Part shown: in pieces, positions 34,765 through 44,973 of the stretch
How positions within the stretch are numbered: the first letter of the stretch is position 1
How the letters are laid out: each line of letters opens with the position of its first letter
Assembly: GCA_013368325.1 (NCBI GenBank)
Contig: JAACJK010000173.1
Coordinates: 124,001 to 188,000, forward strand
DNA: 64,000 nucleotides
Reading direction: 5' to 3'
From: Ephemerocybe angulata
Lineage: Eukaryota > Basidiomycota > Agaricomycetes > Agaricales > Psathyrellaceae
Position numbers and translations under genes: made by a program
Notes under the pieces: generated by a model
Told to the model about the DNA's origin: nothing
Seen by the model: the letters and a program-made list of their open reading frames with translations, nothing else
Databases searched by the model: none

Positions 34765-35962
34765 CACTATAAGCCATCCGCCCGGGAAAATTCACCGGTT
34801 ATTCGCTGGGTAGGCCCCTACCGATTTCGCCGGAAAACCCAGCAAATGTCTGCTGGGTATTGTGCTGTGTATTCCCTGGGTAGCCCAGGGGTGGTTACTG
34901 GGTATCACCTGGAGGGCACCCAGATGATTACCATGACCGCCACGCTAGGCGCCCAGCTGATATCCGAGGACATCTACCGGTGTTCTGTTGTTTTAACCTG
35001 GGTATACCCAGTAGATGACCAGCGGCTTTTACTGGACACCATCCACAGGATATTGCTGTCGGTTCCCATAGAATATCCAGTAAATAACCGGCAAATTTAA
35101 TCCAGTCCACTCGATGATGTGCAATAAAACGGATTATATTGGTAGATAGTATGTAGATACAGGCTCCAGACTACTAGTGACCTAATCGCTGTACTATGTA
35201 CCATAGCAAGCCTGTTATTTAAGCTTCAAGCTTTCAAGCCTCGTTACTTCGCGCCCACCGCCCGCCGCCATCCTCGCCTCTGAAAACACGGAACAAACAC
35301 GGAACTGCAGAACTTCAGCTGCCACTGCATGCGTGCTGAGCAAGGTGTTAGTATTGATACGTCAGGATGCTGGGCGGGTATGTGATTGCGGCGATGGGAG
35401 CGGCTGACAATGAAATCTCGTTGTTACTGTGAACGTGGAGGCACGAGGGTAGTACAGGAGGCGAAAGCAAGGGAATCACCGCTCACCTGAATGATTCAGT
35501 ACCGAGCGACAAGGTGCGTAAATGAGTAAAGGCGAGATAAAGGAGGGCTTGATTACGCACCATATGCCCGTTCTCTGAGCAATGCACGCCCAATGCACGA
35601 CAGAGAGTGGCGGGAATCAAGAGGGAGTAGCAATCGATCTGCTGCGCTGCTCGATTAATATCTATAGTTTTGTAGCTCCGATTGAATGGACTTGACGATC
35701 GCCAAGCGATTAGTGGCAATGGCGGGAAGATGGCAGGGACACATACCCAGTGGCCACCCGGTGACCCGTCACCCAGTATATTTCCAGGACACCCAGTGCC
35801 CACCCAGTGCCCCCAGTCAATGCCCAGAACACCCAGTGAATGCCCCGAAGATGAATCCAGTCGATATCCAGGTGCCCAGGGGACACCTGGAGACTCCCAG
35901 CGGAAAACCGGAGACACCCAGCAGATGCCCGGGGGATTTGACCGGGTGGATGGCTTATAGTG
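34765..35962. mobile_element. 1.2-kb CACTA-type non-autonomous element
   Basis: Ends are inverted repeats beginning CACTATAAGCCATCC, flanked by a 3-bp duplication AGC (34,762-34,764 and 35,963-35,965). CACTA ends with a 3-bp duplication are diagnostic of the CACTA/EnSpm superfamily. Both arms contain many CTGGGTA or TACCCAG-like repeats, inverted with respect to each other, which are typical subterminal binding sites. No transposase is encoded. It interrupts the helicase frame after the codons for 'EKWQS'. Confidence 0.88.
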
Positions 35963-36232
35963 AGCACTACATGCCCGTCAACCCCAGGCTCCCGAGACCG
36001 GAGCTGCCACTGTTTCAAAGGGACTACCTAGGTCGGATGGGACATACCGCAGCCTTTTGACTGGCGAGCGAGACAATCTCAAGGCAGGACTCATGTCCTG
36101 GAGGAGAAGAACATGGAACTCGCTTCGCAAAGAAACTCCAGCAGACATGCATACCCCAGCCGAAGTATTTCTACCCGCCCACATCCTGGTCTACTTGGTC
36201 AATCACGCCCACATCTGCTCCAGTCGCGAGCG

Positions 36233-36592
36233 TATAGAAGTAGCACTAATACAACGCAGTGGCTAAGGCTACTGAACTTACCGAGAGACTAACTAAAGAG
36301 GCGAGCTAAGTGACTACTGAGAGAGACTGGTGAAGTCGATTGTAGATTGAGGTCTAACTAGAGGGTATTTATACATGTCTGAGAGTGTGACCAGAAGTGT
36401 GACTTATACTAATAAGTAAGTAACGGTTGACGAGAGTATATAATGCACGAGTCTGTGATTAGAAGCACTTCAGTGCACGTCAAGGGCATGATGTCATAGG
36501 CTGGTAAAATAGCCTGAATATAGAGGGAAATTTCAAGTCAATGACATCATATGTCTCAGCCTGTCTTCGTGCTATATGCCATATGTTCAACA
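36233..36592 (-). repeat. 3' LTR of the copia element
   Basis: 360 bp, preceded (in element orientation) by the polypurine tract at 36,593-36,604. It nearly matches the LTR at 42,071-42,430. Confidence 0.95.
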
Positions 36593-36635
36593 CTCCCCCT
36601 CGCTAAGTGCATCTGTCAGAGATCGCTGAGCGGAC

Positions 36636-39600
36636 CTAAGGTGAGTAAAACTCTAGTCCTAGTTGTTCCCTGAACTCGACAAACTTGACGCGACCAAGTG
36701 GCTTTGTCATAGTATCGGCAGTGTTCTCAGAGGTGTCAACTCTAAGTATTTCCACATTGCCATCTTCCACACATTCACGGATATAATGATAGCGAACATC
36801 GATGTGTTTGATGCGCCTTTCCTGAATGGGGTTGGAGCCAATGAAGATAGCTCCATTGTTGTCGGAACAGATTGGAACTTTGCCAACGGTCATTCTAAGC
36901 TCTTTAAACATGTGCTTCATCCACATAACCTGACGACTGCAATCTGACAGTGCCATGTATTCTGCTTCAGTTGAGGAGAGAGCAACAGTCTTCTGAGCAT
37001 GTGACGTCCAACTGACAGCGGCGTTAGCCATCTTCACCACATATCCAGTCACAGATCGACGCTTGATCAGATCAGCGGCGTGATCAGAATCCGAATAGGC
37101 AATAAGTCCCTTGCCGGAACGTCCATCAAGAACCAATGAATAGTCCATGGTGCCTCGGAGGTATTTGCAGATATAGAGCGCTCGGTTGAGATGCTCTTGT
37201 GTCGGATTTGCTGCAAATTGCGACAGCTTGGTGACAGCATATGCAATATCAGGGCGTGTGCCTAGCATGAGGTACAGCAATGATCCGATCACAGACTGGA
37301 AGCGGTGTCTCAGTTGTGGGTCAACAGGACCTTCATTGGGTAGAGGGCGATAGCCTTCAACCATGGGTGTGGGAGCGACTCGGCAGTCCATCATTCCGAA
37401 GCGCTCAAGGACAGCTTTGAGATAGTTGGTTTGATCAAGTAAGATCTTGCCATCCTTGCGTTGGATACGCATTCTGAGGAATTCAGACGGTTCACCTAAG
37501 TCCCTACATTCCCATTTGTCCATAAAGAGGTTCTTCTTGGACACAACGAGGTTGGGTTTTGGTCCCATGAATAGAAGATCGTCGACATAAGCGACCACGA
37601 TGACAAATTCACCGTGAGAGTCCTGGAACATGAAAATCCCAGTGTCGGTCGATAGTCGCTGAAACCCTAAGAGCTTCATTGACCCTACAAGCTCCTTGTA
37701 CCATGCGTTGGAGGCTTGCTTTAGACCGTATATGGCACGATGTAGTCGATAGACTTTACGCGCCTGCCCTTTGATAATGAAGCCTTCAGGTTGGAGCATG
37801 TAAATCTCCTCTTCTAACTTGCCATATAGAAAGGCAGTTTTCACGTCGACGGCTGTAATATCCCAGCCCTCCAATGCAGCTAGTGCCAAAAGGAGACGAA
37901 CAGATTCGTATCGTACGACGGGTGAGAAGATCTCGTTGAAGTCTATGCCCTCAACTTGTGAGAAACCTTTGGCAACTAATCGGGCACGTTTCCGACCATC
38001 TGATTTGATGTCGAAAACCCATCTGTTTGCTATAGCCTTTCGGCCAGCAGGTAGATCAGTTAGCGAAAGAACTCCGCGTTTGAAGAGAGCCTCTATCTCC
38101 TCATTGCAGGCCTTAAGCCATTCTTCCCTTTCAGGCTTTGGTAAGCGCATGATATCGCGGAATGTCCACTCGCGTGGTGCTTTTTGAGGTAAGTCTGCAG
38201 GAATTGCCTTTGACAGCAAATGTTCCATAAACTCTACTCCCCCTTCACGGACCAATTTTGCAATATAGGTACCGTAGTCATTCCGCATGGCATCTGCTTG
38301 GTCAGATGATGATTCATCAGAGTCACTTTCATCAGAAGACGATTCTTCGACTTCTGGAGGAGGTGGTGTTGGTGCAGGAATTGGTCCGGGAACCTTTTCC
38401 TTTCCTTTCTGTTGCGAACTACCAGATGGCCTAGTCTCGGTGTCGCCTACAAGTTTTTTCCACTCCTTTTGACCAATTTTCTCAGATTCAACAGGGTTCC
38501 GCTCCCCGTATGAGTTGCCAGGCTTGGTTGGAACTTTCCGCAGTCTGCTTGACGCTCTAGTAGGCGCCGGAGGATCACCTCGTGGAGCACGTTGTCTACC
38601 ACGTTGTTGAGGTTCCTCATTCACCGGAGGCAGAGGTTGCGGCGGATGCGGGCCTTGATCATCGTCATGATTGGGGCCGTTATCCCTTTTAGGTATAGGG
38701 GGTGATGGAGGACGAGGCAGAAAATCATTATCGTCATTATCTCCATCTTCCTCGGGAGGAATGCTATTCTGATCTTGCGATCCCGAAGGTTCGCCTTCTC
38801 TGGTTGTACCGTGTGGTACCACATCTTTACACTTGGGAAAGTATGTCTCATCAAAGGTGGCTGTTGTCGACTTGAAGAGGACATTGTTGGGTTGGCGCAT
38901 GAAGAGATAACCCTTCATTCCTTCCGGATAACCTAAGAAGATCATCATCTCTGATTTCGGAGCCAGTTTATTAACTCGTACATCAGGTGGAAGATAGACG
39001 TAGGCGCCACAGCCAAAAACACGGAAGTGGGATACATCCGGTTTCTTCTTATGTACTAACTCATAAGGAGTTTTCCATTTGAGACGCTTCATGGGTGTCC
39101 TGTTATAGAGGTGCACCGCATGTAGCACAGCAAATTCCCACCAAGACTGAGGAATACAGGCATCCAGTCGCATGGCCTGGGCCTTATCCATAATCGTCCT
39201 GTTGAAGCGTTCTGCCCTTCCATTTTGTTGAGGCACGTGTGGAACACTTTGAAGAATCTTGATTCCTTTCTCTTTGAGGAGATTGTCAAATTCGTGCGAC
39301 TTGTATTCTCCCCCTCCATCTGACATCCATTGCTTAACGCTGGAGCCATAAGTGTTTTCTACCATTGCTAGGAAATTGCGAACGGCTTGGAGGGTGTCAT
39401 TCTTTTTCCTCAAAAGAGTAATCCAGGCATGACCTGAGTAGTCGTCAACGAATGACACATACCATGTGTAACGATGGTACGACTCGATAGGAAAGCTCTT
39501 AAGATCTGAATGAATCTTTTCAAAAGGCTGTTCCGCACGAGTTTCCGAAATGGGGTAAGACTTTGATGGCATCTTCCCTTCTGTGCATCCACGACAGATC

Positions 39601-40397
39601 GGAATTTTCTTAGGAATCGAGATTTCTGGGAATTTCTCTGTGCTCCCCCTGGCCCTTTCGAGCACTTCTTTGGAGGGATGCCCAAAGCGTTTATGCATGG
39701 TTTCGTAATCAACACTGTAAAGTGTCGACAGGGTATCCGCAAGTTTGTTCTGCTGAACGATTTTGGTGCGAAACCAATAGATATTATCGTCAGGGAACTG
39801 TGGGCGGCAGATAACCAGTTGATGATGCAAGGCAGTGTAAATTCCTATTGCATCCTTGTTGCCTTTCACGTATGATCCAGGTCTTTGTAAGAGCTCCCCC
39901 ATAGAGAGGAGTCTTGTATCGAGATTGGGGATATGAAATACTGGAGAGATGCGTGATCGTACAGGTGCGGGCTTTCCCGTTGTTGGGTCATACCCAAAGT
40001 GTTCAACGAAAACCGACCCAACTCCTTGCATTTGGAGTATGCTGTTTTTAGCAGCAGTACGGATCTTTGGACCATTGTCTAGAATCCGGTAATCGTGAAA
40101 GTCTGATATCGCCGCAGTGACGTGTATCGAAGCACCTGAGTCCAATATCCAGAGTTGAAGCCCTGGATTCTCACACTGAGCACAATTAATTGCTGGATTC
40201 AAAGAATCGATTCGAGAAGCAATAGATTTAAGTGCAATACAAGCATCCATATATACATCGTCGCTAAAATCCAACATGTCTAATCGAAGAGACTGTGGAT
40301 CAGCTAAGACGTCAGCGAAATGCTTGGTCAGGTGTGAGGATGGGACGTACGAGTTCGCATCATCGTTGTACCCTGTGTTAATCCCGTCAAGCTGCAT
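36636..40397 (-). CDS. Copia Pol polyprotein
   Basis: One open frame of 1,253 residues. In order: aspartic protease 'WILDSGASIHVT' (about residue 83-94); a GAG-pre-integrase His/Cys segment ending 'CRGCTEGKMPSKSYP'; integrase core ('HSDLKSFP', 'FVDDYSGHAW', 'DGGGEYKS', 'PQQNGRAERFNRT'); reverse transcriptase ('FDIKSDGRKRARLVAKGF', 'YGLKQASNAWY', 'VAYVDDLLFMG' near residue 935); RNase H ('AYSDSDHAAD', 'SSTEAEYMALSD', 'KHIDVRYHYIRE'). All expected active-site residues are visible and no stop interrupts the frame. It overlaps gag by 70 nt in the -1 frame; the frame is open upstream of the ATG, so expression by frameshift or splicing is more likely than independent initiation. Confidence 0.95.
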   Translation of the reverse strand: MQLDGINTGYNDDANSYVPSSHLTKHFADVLADPQSLRLDMLDFSDDVYMDACIALKSIASRIDSLNPAINCAQCENPGLQLWILDSGASIHVTAAISDFHDYRILDNGPKIRTAAKNSILQMQGVGSVFVEHFGYDPTTGKPAPVRSRISPVFHIPNLDTRLLSMGELLQRPGSYVKGNKDAIGIYTALHHQLVICRPQFPDDNIYWFRTKIVQQNKLADTLSTLYSVDYETMHKRFGHPSKEVLERARGSTEKFPEISIPKKIPICRGCTEGKMPSKSYPISETRAEQPFEKIHSDLKSFPIESYHRYTWYVSFVDDYSGHAWITLLRKKNDTLQAVRNFLAMVENTYGSSVKQWMSDGGGEYKSHEFDNLLKEKGIKILQSVPHVPQQNGRAERFNRTIMDKAQAMRLDACIPQSWWEFAVLHAVHLYNRTPMKRLKWKTPYELVHKKKPDVSHFRVFGCGAYVYLPPDVRVNKLAPKSEMMIFLGYPEGMKGYLFMRQPNNVLFKSTTATFDETYFPKCKDVVPHGTTREGEPSGSQDQNSIPPEEDGDNDDNDFLPRPPSPPIPKRDNGPNHDDDQGPHPPQPLPPVNEEPQQRGRQRAPRGDPPAPTRASSRLRKVPTKPGNSYGERNPVESEKIGQKEWKKLVGDTETRPSGSSQQKGKEKVPGPIPAPTPPPPEVEESSSDESDSDESSSDQADAMRNDYGTYIAKLVREGGVEFMEHLLSKAIPADLPQKAPREWTFRDIMRLPKPEREEWLKACNEEIEALFKRGVLSLTDLPAGRKAIANRWVFDIKSDGRKRARLVAKGFSQVEGIDFNEIFSPVVRYESVRLLLALAALEGWDITAVDVKTAFLYGKLEEEIYMLQPEGFIIKGQARKVYRLHRAIYGLKQASNAWYKELVGSMKLLGFQRLSTDTGIFMFQDSHGEFVIVVAYVDDLLFMGPKPNLVVSKKNLFMDKWECRDLGEPSEFLRMRIQRKDGKILLDQTNYLKAVLERFGMMDCRVAPTPMVEGYRPLPNEGPVDPQLRHRFQSVIGSLLYLMLGTRPDIAYAVTKLSQFAANPTQEHLNRALYICKYLRGTMDYSLVLDGRSGKGLIAYSDSDHAADLIKRRSVTGYVVKMANAAVSWTSHAQKTVALSSTEAEYMALSDCSRQVMWMKHMFKELRMTVGKVPICSDNNGAIFIGSNPIQERRIKHIDVRYHYIRECVEDGNVEILRVDTSENTADTMTKPLGRVKFVEFREQLGLEFYSP

Positions 40398-41704
40398 AGC
40401 AGCGTCTTCATCTCCACCCCAGAGAGATCCTTCCGCATCTTGATGGTAAGATCCTCATCGCCAAGTGAGACAGCATCGTCATCATCGACAATGGTAGATT
40501 TGATGGGTGTAGGAGGTGGAGACTCAGTCCTAGCGCGCTTGCTTGGTGGAGGAGAGCTGAGTCGATCAGCAAGTGGAATCTCCTCAAGAACCTTCAAGTT
40601 GCGAGCAGTCTTGGAGACATCGAGTGCTTCGCAGATCTTTTGGGCCTGAGCGACGCTTGGATAGACAGAGTGAGTGACGGTGGAGGTGATCTTGTCGCCA
40701 GTCGCAGGTGTGAAAGCCTTGGCAGGCAGGTTGACGGGTGCCTTGCGGACGACAGATCCCTGAGATCTGATGGTGACGACGGAGGCCGCAGTGGGCTGTG
40801 GGACGTGTGGAGCCAGATTGACGACATGTTGCCCAAGAAGGACAGCAGAGGACGCCATGTGAGACAGATCGTGGGCTTCGTGGGTATGGTGATGATGTTG
40901 ACGAGAATTACCTTGGCCGGAGCCTTGGTTCTTCTTTTTCTCCTTCTTCTTCTTTCCACCAGCGTTGCCACGGGAGTTATTCTTGGGTTCCTGGTTAGAG
41001 GCATTCCCAGAGGAGTTATCCGCGGGCTTGTTCTGTTGTTTCTGTTGACGCTGTTGGTTGAAAGAAGGGTCGTTGTTCTTCCTCTTGATCGCCGTCATCT
41101 TGTTGGCGTGAGCAGAGCTTTGAGTGCGCTCATACTCGGCAATGATCGGGCCTCGTATACTCTCCACAGTGAGTTGACTCTTTGCTTTGGTCTGGAGGAT
41201 GAGGCCGATGATCTGGTCGTACTTGGCAGGAAGAGCGTTGATCAACATCATGGACTGGATGAAGTTGTCAAAGCTGACTTGATTGGCAGTCAGCCTATCC
41301 AGAAGCTCCTGAAACTTGGCCAGTTCTGGGCGGGGATCGTTGCCACTGAACTTGAACGACACAAGCTTCTTGAAGTCCGCATAGATCACGGTAACTCCAG
41401 GAGTACCATATGATTCCTTTAAGAGGTCCCAGACGCCTTTGGAAGAGGTCTGGACAGTGACCGCACTTCGGATAGAAGGGGTTAACCTCAGGATAATTGC
41501 ACCACGTGCTTGCTTGTCTTGCATGTCCCATTTGGCTTGGGCTTCCTTCTCCTCAGCGGTATCACCCTTGGTGGGCCTTTTGTTGGTGCCGTTGACATGG
41601 AGGGAAAGTCCTTGGAGTTCCAGATATGCCCACATCACATCGGACCACATTGCGTAGTTGGTGCCGTCGAAGACAGGGACGAGAGTGGTAAGGGTGTTGG
41701 ACAT
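40328..41704 (-). CDS. Copia Gag-like protein
   Basis: 458 residues. The first 220 match the copia gag (UBN2/DUF4219-like) pattern: 'FDGTNYAMWSDVMWAYLE' at the start, 'WDLLKESYGTPG' and 'FQELLDRLTANQ..FD'. In place of the usual CCHC zinc knuckle there is a Gln/Asn-rich, Lys-rich stretch (about 215-285, including 'GGKKKKEKKKNQG') and a His run ('HHHHTHE'). The C-terminal third is Pro/Ser-rich and acidic. The start ATG is 367 nt from the 5' LTR. It ends inside pol. Confidence 0.9.
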   Translation of the reverse strand: MSNTLTTLVPVFDGTNYAMWSDVMWAYLELQGLSLHVNGTNKRPTKGDTAEEKEAQAKWDMQDKQARGAIILRLTPSIRSAVTVQTSSKGVWDLLKESYGTPGVTVIYADFKKLVSFKFSGNDPRPELAKFQELLDRLTANQVSFDNFIQSMMLINALPAKYDQIIGLILQTKAKSQLTVESIRGPIIAEYERTQSSAHANKMTAIKRKNNDPSFNQQRQQKQQNKPADNSSGNASNQEPKNNSRGNAGGKKKKEKKKNQGSGQGNSRQHHHHTHEAHDLSHMASSAVLLGQHVVNLAPHVPQPTAASVVTIRSQGSVVRKAPVNLPAKAFTPATGDKITSTVTHSVYPSVAQAQKICEALDVSKTARNLKVLEEIPLADRLSSPPPSKRARTESPPPTPIKSTIVDDDDAVSLGDEDLTIKMRKDLSGVEMKTLLCSLTGLTQGTTMMRTRTSHPHT

Positions 41705-41749
41705 ATTGAAGATCTGAAATGAATCAAATCAGCAATTGATCTCCAATCA

Positions 41750-42070
41750 AAGATGCAGCCATAACAGCGCTTCTTTCCCCAAGAGTGAAAATTGCTTATT
41801 AAGCAATTCTCTGGGTGAAAAGCTTAGTTAATCACCATATTGATCGCAGCCACCACAGCGCAGATCAAAATCAATAACAAACGCAGCCATTACAGCGCTG
41901 ATTATTATCGATAGCAATCAAAATGAACGCAGCCATTACAGCGCTGAACATTCTGACGCACAGTCTCAAGGGTAAGTCAGAGCCATTGGGTATGCAGCCA
42001 TTATAGCGCAAACCGAGAGTTGGGAGCAGCCATTACAGCGCATACCCTTGGCCTCTCGGGGCTCATAACT
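41750..42070 (-). repeat. Repeated motif in the copia 5' leader
   Basis: Between the 5' LTR and gag the sequence GCAGCCATTACAGCGC (plus-strand reading) occurs about six times with one or two changes (near 41,756, 41,849, 41,883, 41,931, 41,996 and 42,027), separated by 18-75 nt. It is untranslated in the element. It might be a packaging, dimerisation or protein-binding site. Confidence 0.8.
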
Positions 42071-42430
42071 TATAGAAGTAGCACTAATACAACGCAGTGG
42101 CTAAGGCTACTGAACTTACCGAGAGACTAACTAAAGAGGCGAGCTAAGTGACTACTGAGAGAGACTGGTGAAGTCGATTGTAGATTGAGGTCTAACTAGA
42201 GGGTATTTATACATGTCTGAGAGTGTGACCAGAAGTGTGACTTATACTAATAAGTAAGTAACGGTTGACGAGAGTATATAATGCACGAGTCTGTGATTAG
42301 AAGCACTTCAGTGCACGTCAAGGGCATGATGTCATAGGCTGGTAAAATAGCCTGAATATAGAGGCAAATTTCAAGTCAATGACATCATATGTCTCAGCCT
42401 GTCTTCGTGCTATATGCCATATGTTCAACA
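42071..42430 (-). repeat. 5' LTR of the copia element
   Basis: 360 bp. In element orientation it starts TGTTGAACA and contains TATATA-like sequence (near 42,278) upstream of the leader. Confidence 0.95.
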
Positions 42431-43140
42431 GAGCGTTTCAAGCTTGTCATGGCGGCTTGGAAATGGGTTGATAAGCATGGGCTCAAGTTATACGACTGGC
42501 TTGTTTCAGAGCTCAAAGCATATAAGAAGCCCGGCGCTTCATCTAATACCACCCTTTCGACGACATCACCTCAAGACGACAATGCGATCACCGCCGCAGC
42601 CACAATTCAGTCCGTACCTGAGGTGTCGATCCCATCTCCTGCGACTACAAGCACCACCATCACCCTTTCCGGCAAATTGAAGCTCATCCTTCGCCCGCCC
42701 CAGAACGTCGAGTCCGCGAGCACTCAATTAGGAAAGCGGTCAAGGACTCGTTGGCTGACTCGGAAGGAGGACCGGCAACAAGACGTAAACGGGCTCGCGT
42801 ACCAAAGAAGGGGAAAGAGAATCACAATATTTAGTATACCTAATCTCGTCGATACCTAACGTACTTATTACATTCATTGTACATTCACTCTAAGTCACCC
42901 CCAATAAATGGACTGACATTCGATTCACCCGCATCATACACCATTGGGTTTGTTGGAATTGAAGTTTCATCCTCGAGATCGGCGGAGTCTTCTGCTATGG
43001 GACCGTCGTTGACCGTGCGTGCAATAAAGGCATCGAGCTTCCCGGCCACCAAGATCTCGTATCCCTTTCCAAACTCGTTAATGACTTCGTAAGGCTGCTT
43101 TCGACCAGGTTTGTGTGCGAGGATGCCGTCCGATCGGTAA

Positions 43141-43834
43141 CACAGGGCCAGAAGTACCATGTATTCAGAGAAAAGATACTGAAAACATGCTGAAAACAAT
43201 CTATATTCTTACCGCATGTTTTCAAGGGAAATATGCGGAAAACATTCACGCAGAGTGTTTCCCGGCCGAAACATCGTGAAAACATTCTGAAAACATGCGA
43301 CGGACAAAGCACGCACATGTTTTGGCCGTGATTCCCCGCGGAAACATTCTGAAAACACACAAAGGTCATGTTTTCAGAATGTTTTCCCCGGTAAACATGG
43401 TGAAAACACCTCGCAGCTCACCAGTTGACGTCTACTCCCCGAAAACACTAAGTCGATTACTCCGTACTCGGTAAGGCTGTCCTCGAGCCTATCCCTCCCT
43501 GGTGGTATCTGGGAGCCTCGTATCTTTCTGCTTTCCTAGGCTTTCTGCGACGAATTTAGTACAGCATGTTTTCACCATGTTTACCGGTGGAAATATCCAG
43601 GAAACGCACAAAGGGAGTGTTTACCGGATGTTTCCCGGTGGAAATATGGTTAAATCCTTTGATCTCTTTGTCCATTGCATGTTTTCAGAATGTTTTCAGA
43701 ATGTTCCCGCTTGGAAACGTGGCGCAGGAATGTTTCCCGCACATATTCGGCGGAAACATGTTGAAAGAATATCAATTGTTTTCAGCATGTTTTCATGATC
43801 TTTTCACTGAATACATGGTACTTCTGGCCTTGTG
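43141..43834. mobile_element. 694-bp non-autonomous element in the DUF6589 gene
   Basis: Inverted ends CACAGGGCCAGAAGTACC and CACAAGGCCAGAAGTACC (from the two sides), with a 3-bp duplication TAA (43,138-43,140 and 43,835-43,837). Dozens of GTTTTCA/GAAAACAT repeats fill both arms. No coding capacity. A 3-bp duplication and CACA ends suggest a CACTA-related element. Confidence 0.85.
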
Positions 43835-44973
43835 TAATGCTCGCCAAGTGTGTTTATGTCTGCGTCCTTCTGTGGGTCCGTGTGTGACGATTTTCGCTTT
43901 TGCAAACCAAAGATCCCGGGAAAGAGATCCCTGAGTGCGCTAAACCCTCCAATATTTAGACCAACAGCCTCAGAGAGATGGCGTGAGTCGAAGCTGTGGC
44001 TTTTGGAGTTGAAAAGTCGCTTAAGCCAGAAGTTGAAGTGCTCTTGTAGCAAGTCGAGTTCGAACCAATGCCCGGGCTTCCCAGATGGATTGACGAGATA
44101 ATTGTTTAGAATGGCGTCCTTTAGTGCCTCAGTGAATTCACACATGAAGTTGCAGGCAAGCTCGAGCATTTCGTTTCCGTAGTTTGTTGACCCTGCACCC
44201 CAAAAGGAGAATCGAAGCAACTGACGAGACTTATGGTCAGCCAATGACATTAACGAAGTACCAAGTCGGGCGCCTAACCTTTATTACTTCGAAAACTCGT
44301 CCAATATCCCCCTCTGCAATTGAAGCGCATAGCTCCAAGTACCAGAAGGTCATCCGCATGAAGTTGATGGTATTTGCGAGCGACTCGTCTGGAAGCTGAG
44401 CGCAGCTTGGATGCTCGGGCACATCCGAGTCGGAGCGCGATGGAGGCAATTCATCAGTCATCGGACTCGAGGTTGTGGTGCTCATTGGCTCTACTGGCTC
44501 CCTCGCCTCGTCTGCAGCAGCGGATGTGAGGTAGCGTCTGTAGGCCTCCGTGGAGAACTCCTTGAGGTCGGAAAATTTGAATGCCTTGAGAACTGGATCG
44601 GACGAGAAGTAAATCTGCAAGCCATCAAGTAGCTTTATATTGGCAGCCTGCTTCTCGCATGTACGTTCTTCGCATAGAATTCTGGTGGAACAACTCAGAG
44701 ATGAGTTCAATGGTAACCTACGGAGATACACATACCGTAATGCGTCCAGGGCTAAGGCCTCAAAGATGTCTTCCAATATGTGGTGCGCTTGGTAGAAGTC
44801 ACACTTCGTTGGATTGAATTTATCGCGTCGGATTGCGTGGACATCGTGACGAAGCCCGTGGACGCCGTTTCCGACTGTATCTGACCAAGTGATACGGATA
44901 ATTGCTTTCTGCCAGTTCCATTTGAGATGCCAGAGTTGGATCACCGGAAGAACCCAATCGTGCCTATCGTACG

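Larger units (their letters stand above)
36233..42430 (-). mobile_element. Complete Ty1/copia LTR retrotransposon
   Basis: 6,198 bp flanked by a 5-bp target duplication GAGCG (36,228-36,232 and 42,431-42,435). The LTRs are 360 bp (36,233-36,592 and 42,071-42,430) and by eye differ at one base only (36,527 against 42,365), so the insertion is young. The element reads on the minus strand: LTR begins TGTTGAACA, gag (41,704-40,328), pol (40,397-36,636), then a purine tract GCGAGGGGGAG directly before the second LTR. The order integrase before reverse transcriptase makes it copia-type. Both reading frames are intact, so it may still be active. Confidence 0.95.
33345..42859 (+). pseudogene. RecQ-like DEAH helicase gene interrupted by two transposons
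   Basis: Exon 1 is 33,345-33,590 and exon 2 starts at 33,650. Helicase motifs are present: 'ATGQGKT' (Walker A, residues 44-50), 'LIDEAHL' (154-157), 'VTGS' (motif III) and 'QKMGRCGRDGRP' (motif VI, about 353-362). As the DNA stands, translation ends at 34,813 inside the CACTA-type element. The original coding sequence continues at 35,966-36,232 and, after the copia element, at 42,436-42,859. With one target-site copy kept at each junction, exon 2 is 1,806 nt, exactly 602 codons, which supports the reconstruction (about 683 residues). The product would be an ATP-dependent 3'-5' helicase. A basic stretch in another frame near 42,790 suggests a possible small shift at the C-terminus. Confidence 0.85.

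Noticed and set aside
33345..34813. Helicase as a complete 469-residue protein ending at 34,813
   Set aside because: The last codons and the stop come from the CACTA-type inverted repeat; the true C-terminal coding sequence is found beyond the insertions.
40640..41413. 257-codon plus-strand frame inside the copia element
   Set aside because: It is antisense to gag, with no recognisable domain.
41750..42070. CRISPR-like regular repeats
   Set aside because: The repeats are part of a eukaryotic copia leader, vary in sequence and are unevenly spaced.
33345..42859. Helitron (because of the helicase)
   Set aside because: The helicase is RecQ-like with DEAH motifs, there is no Rep domain, and the unit has inverted ends and a target duplication, which Helitrons lack.
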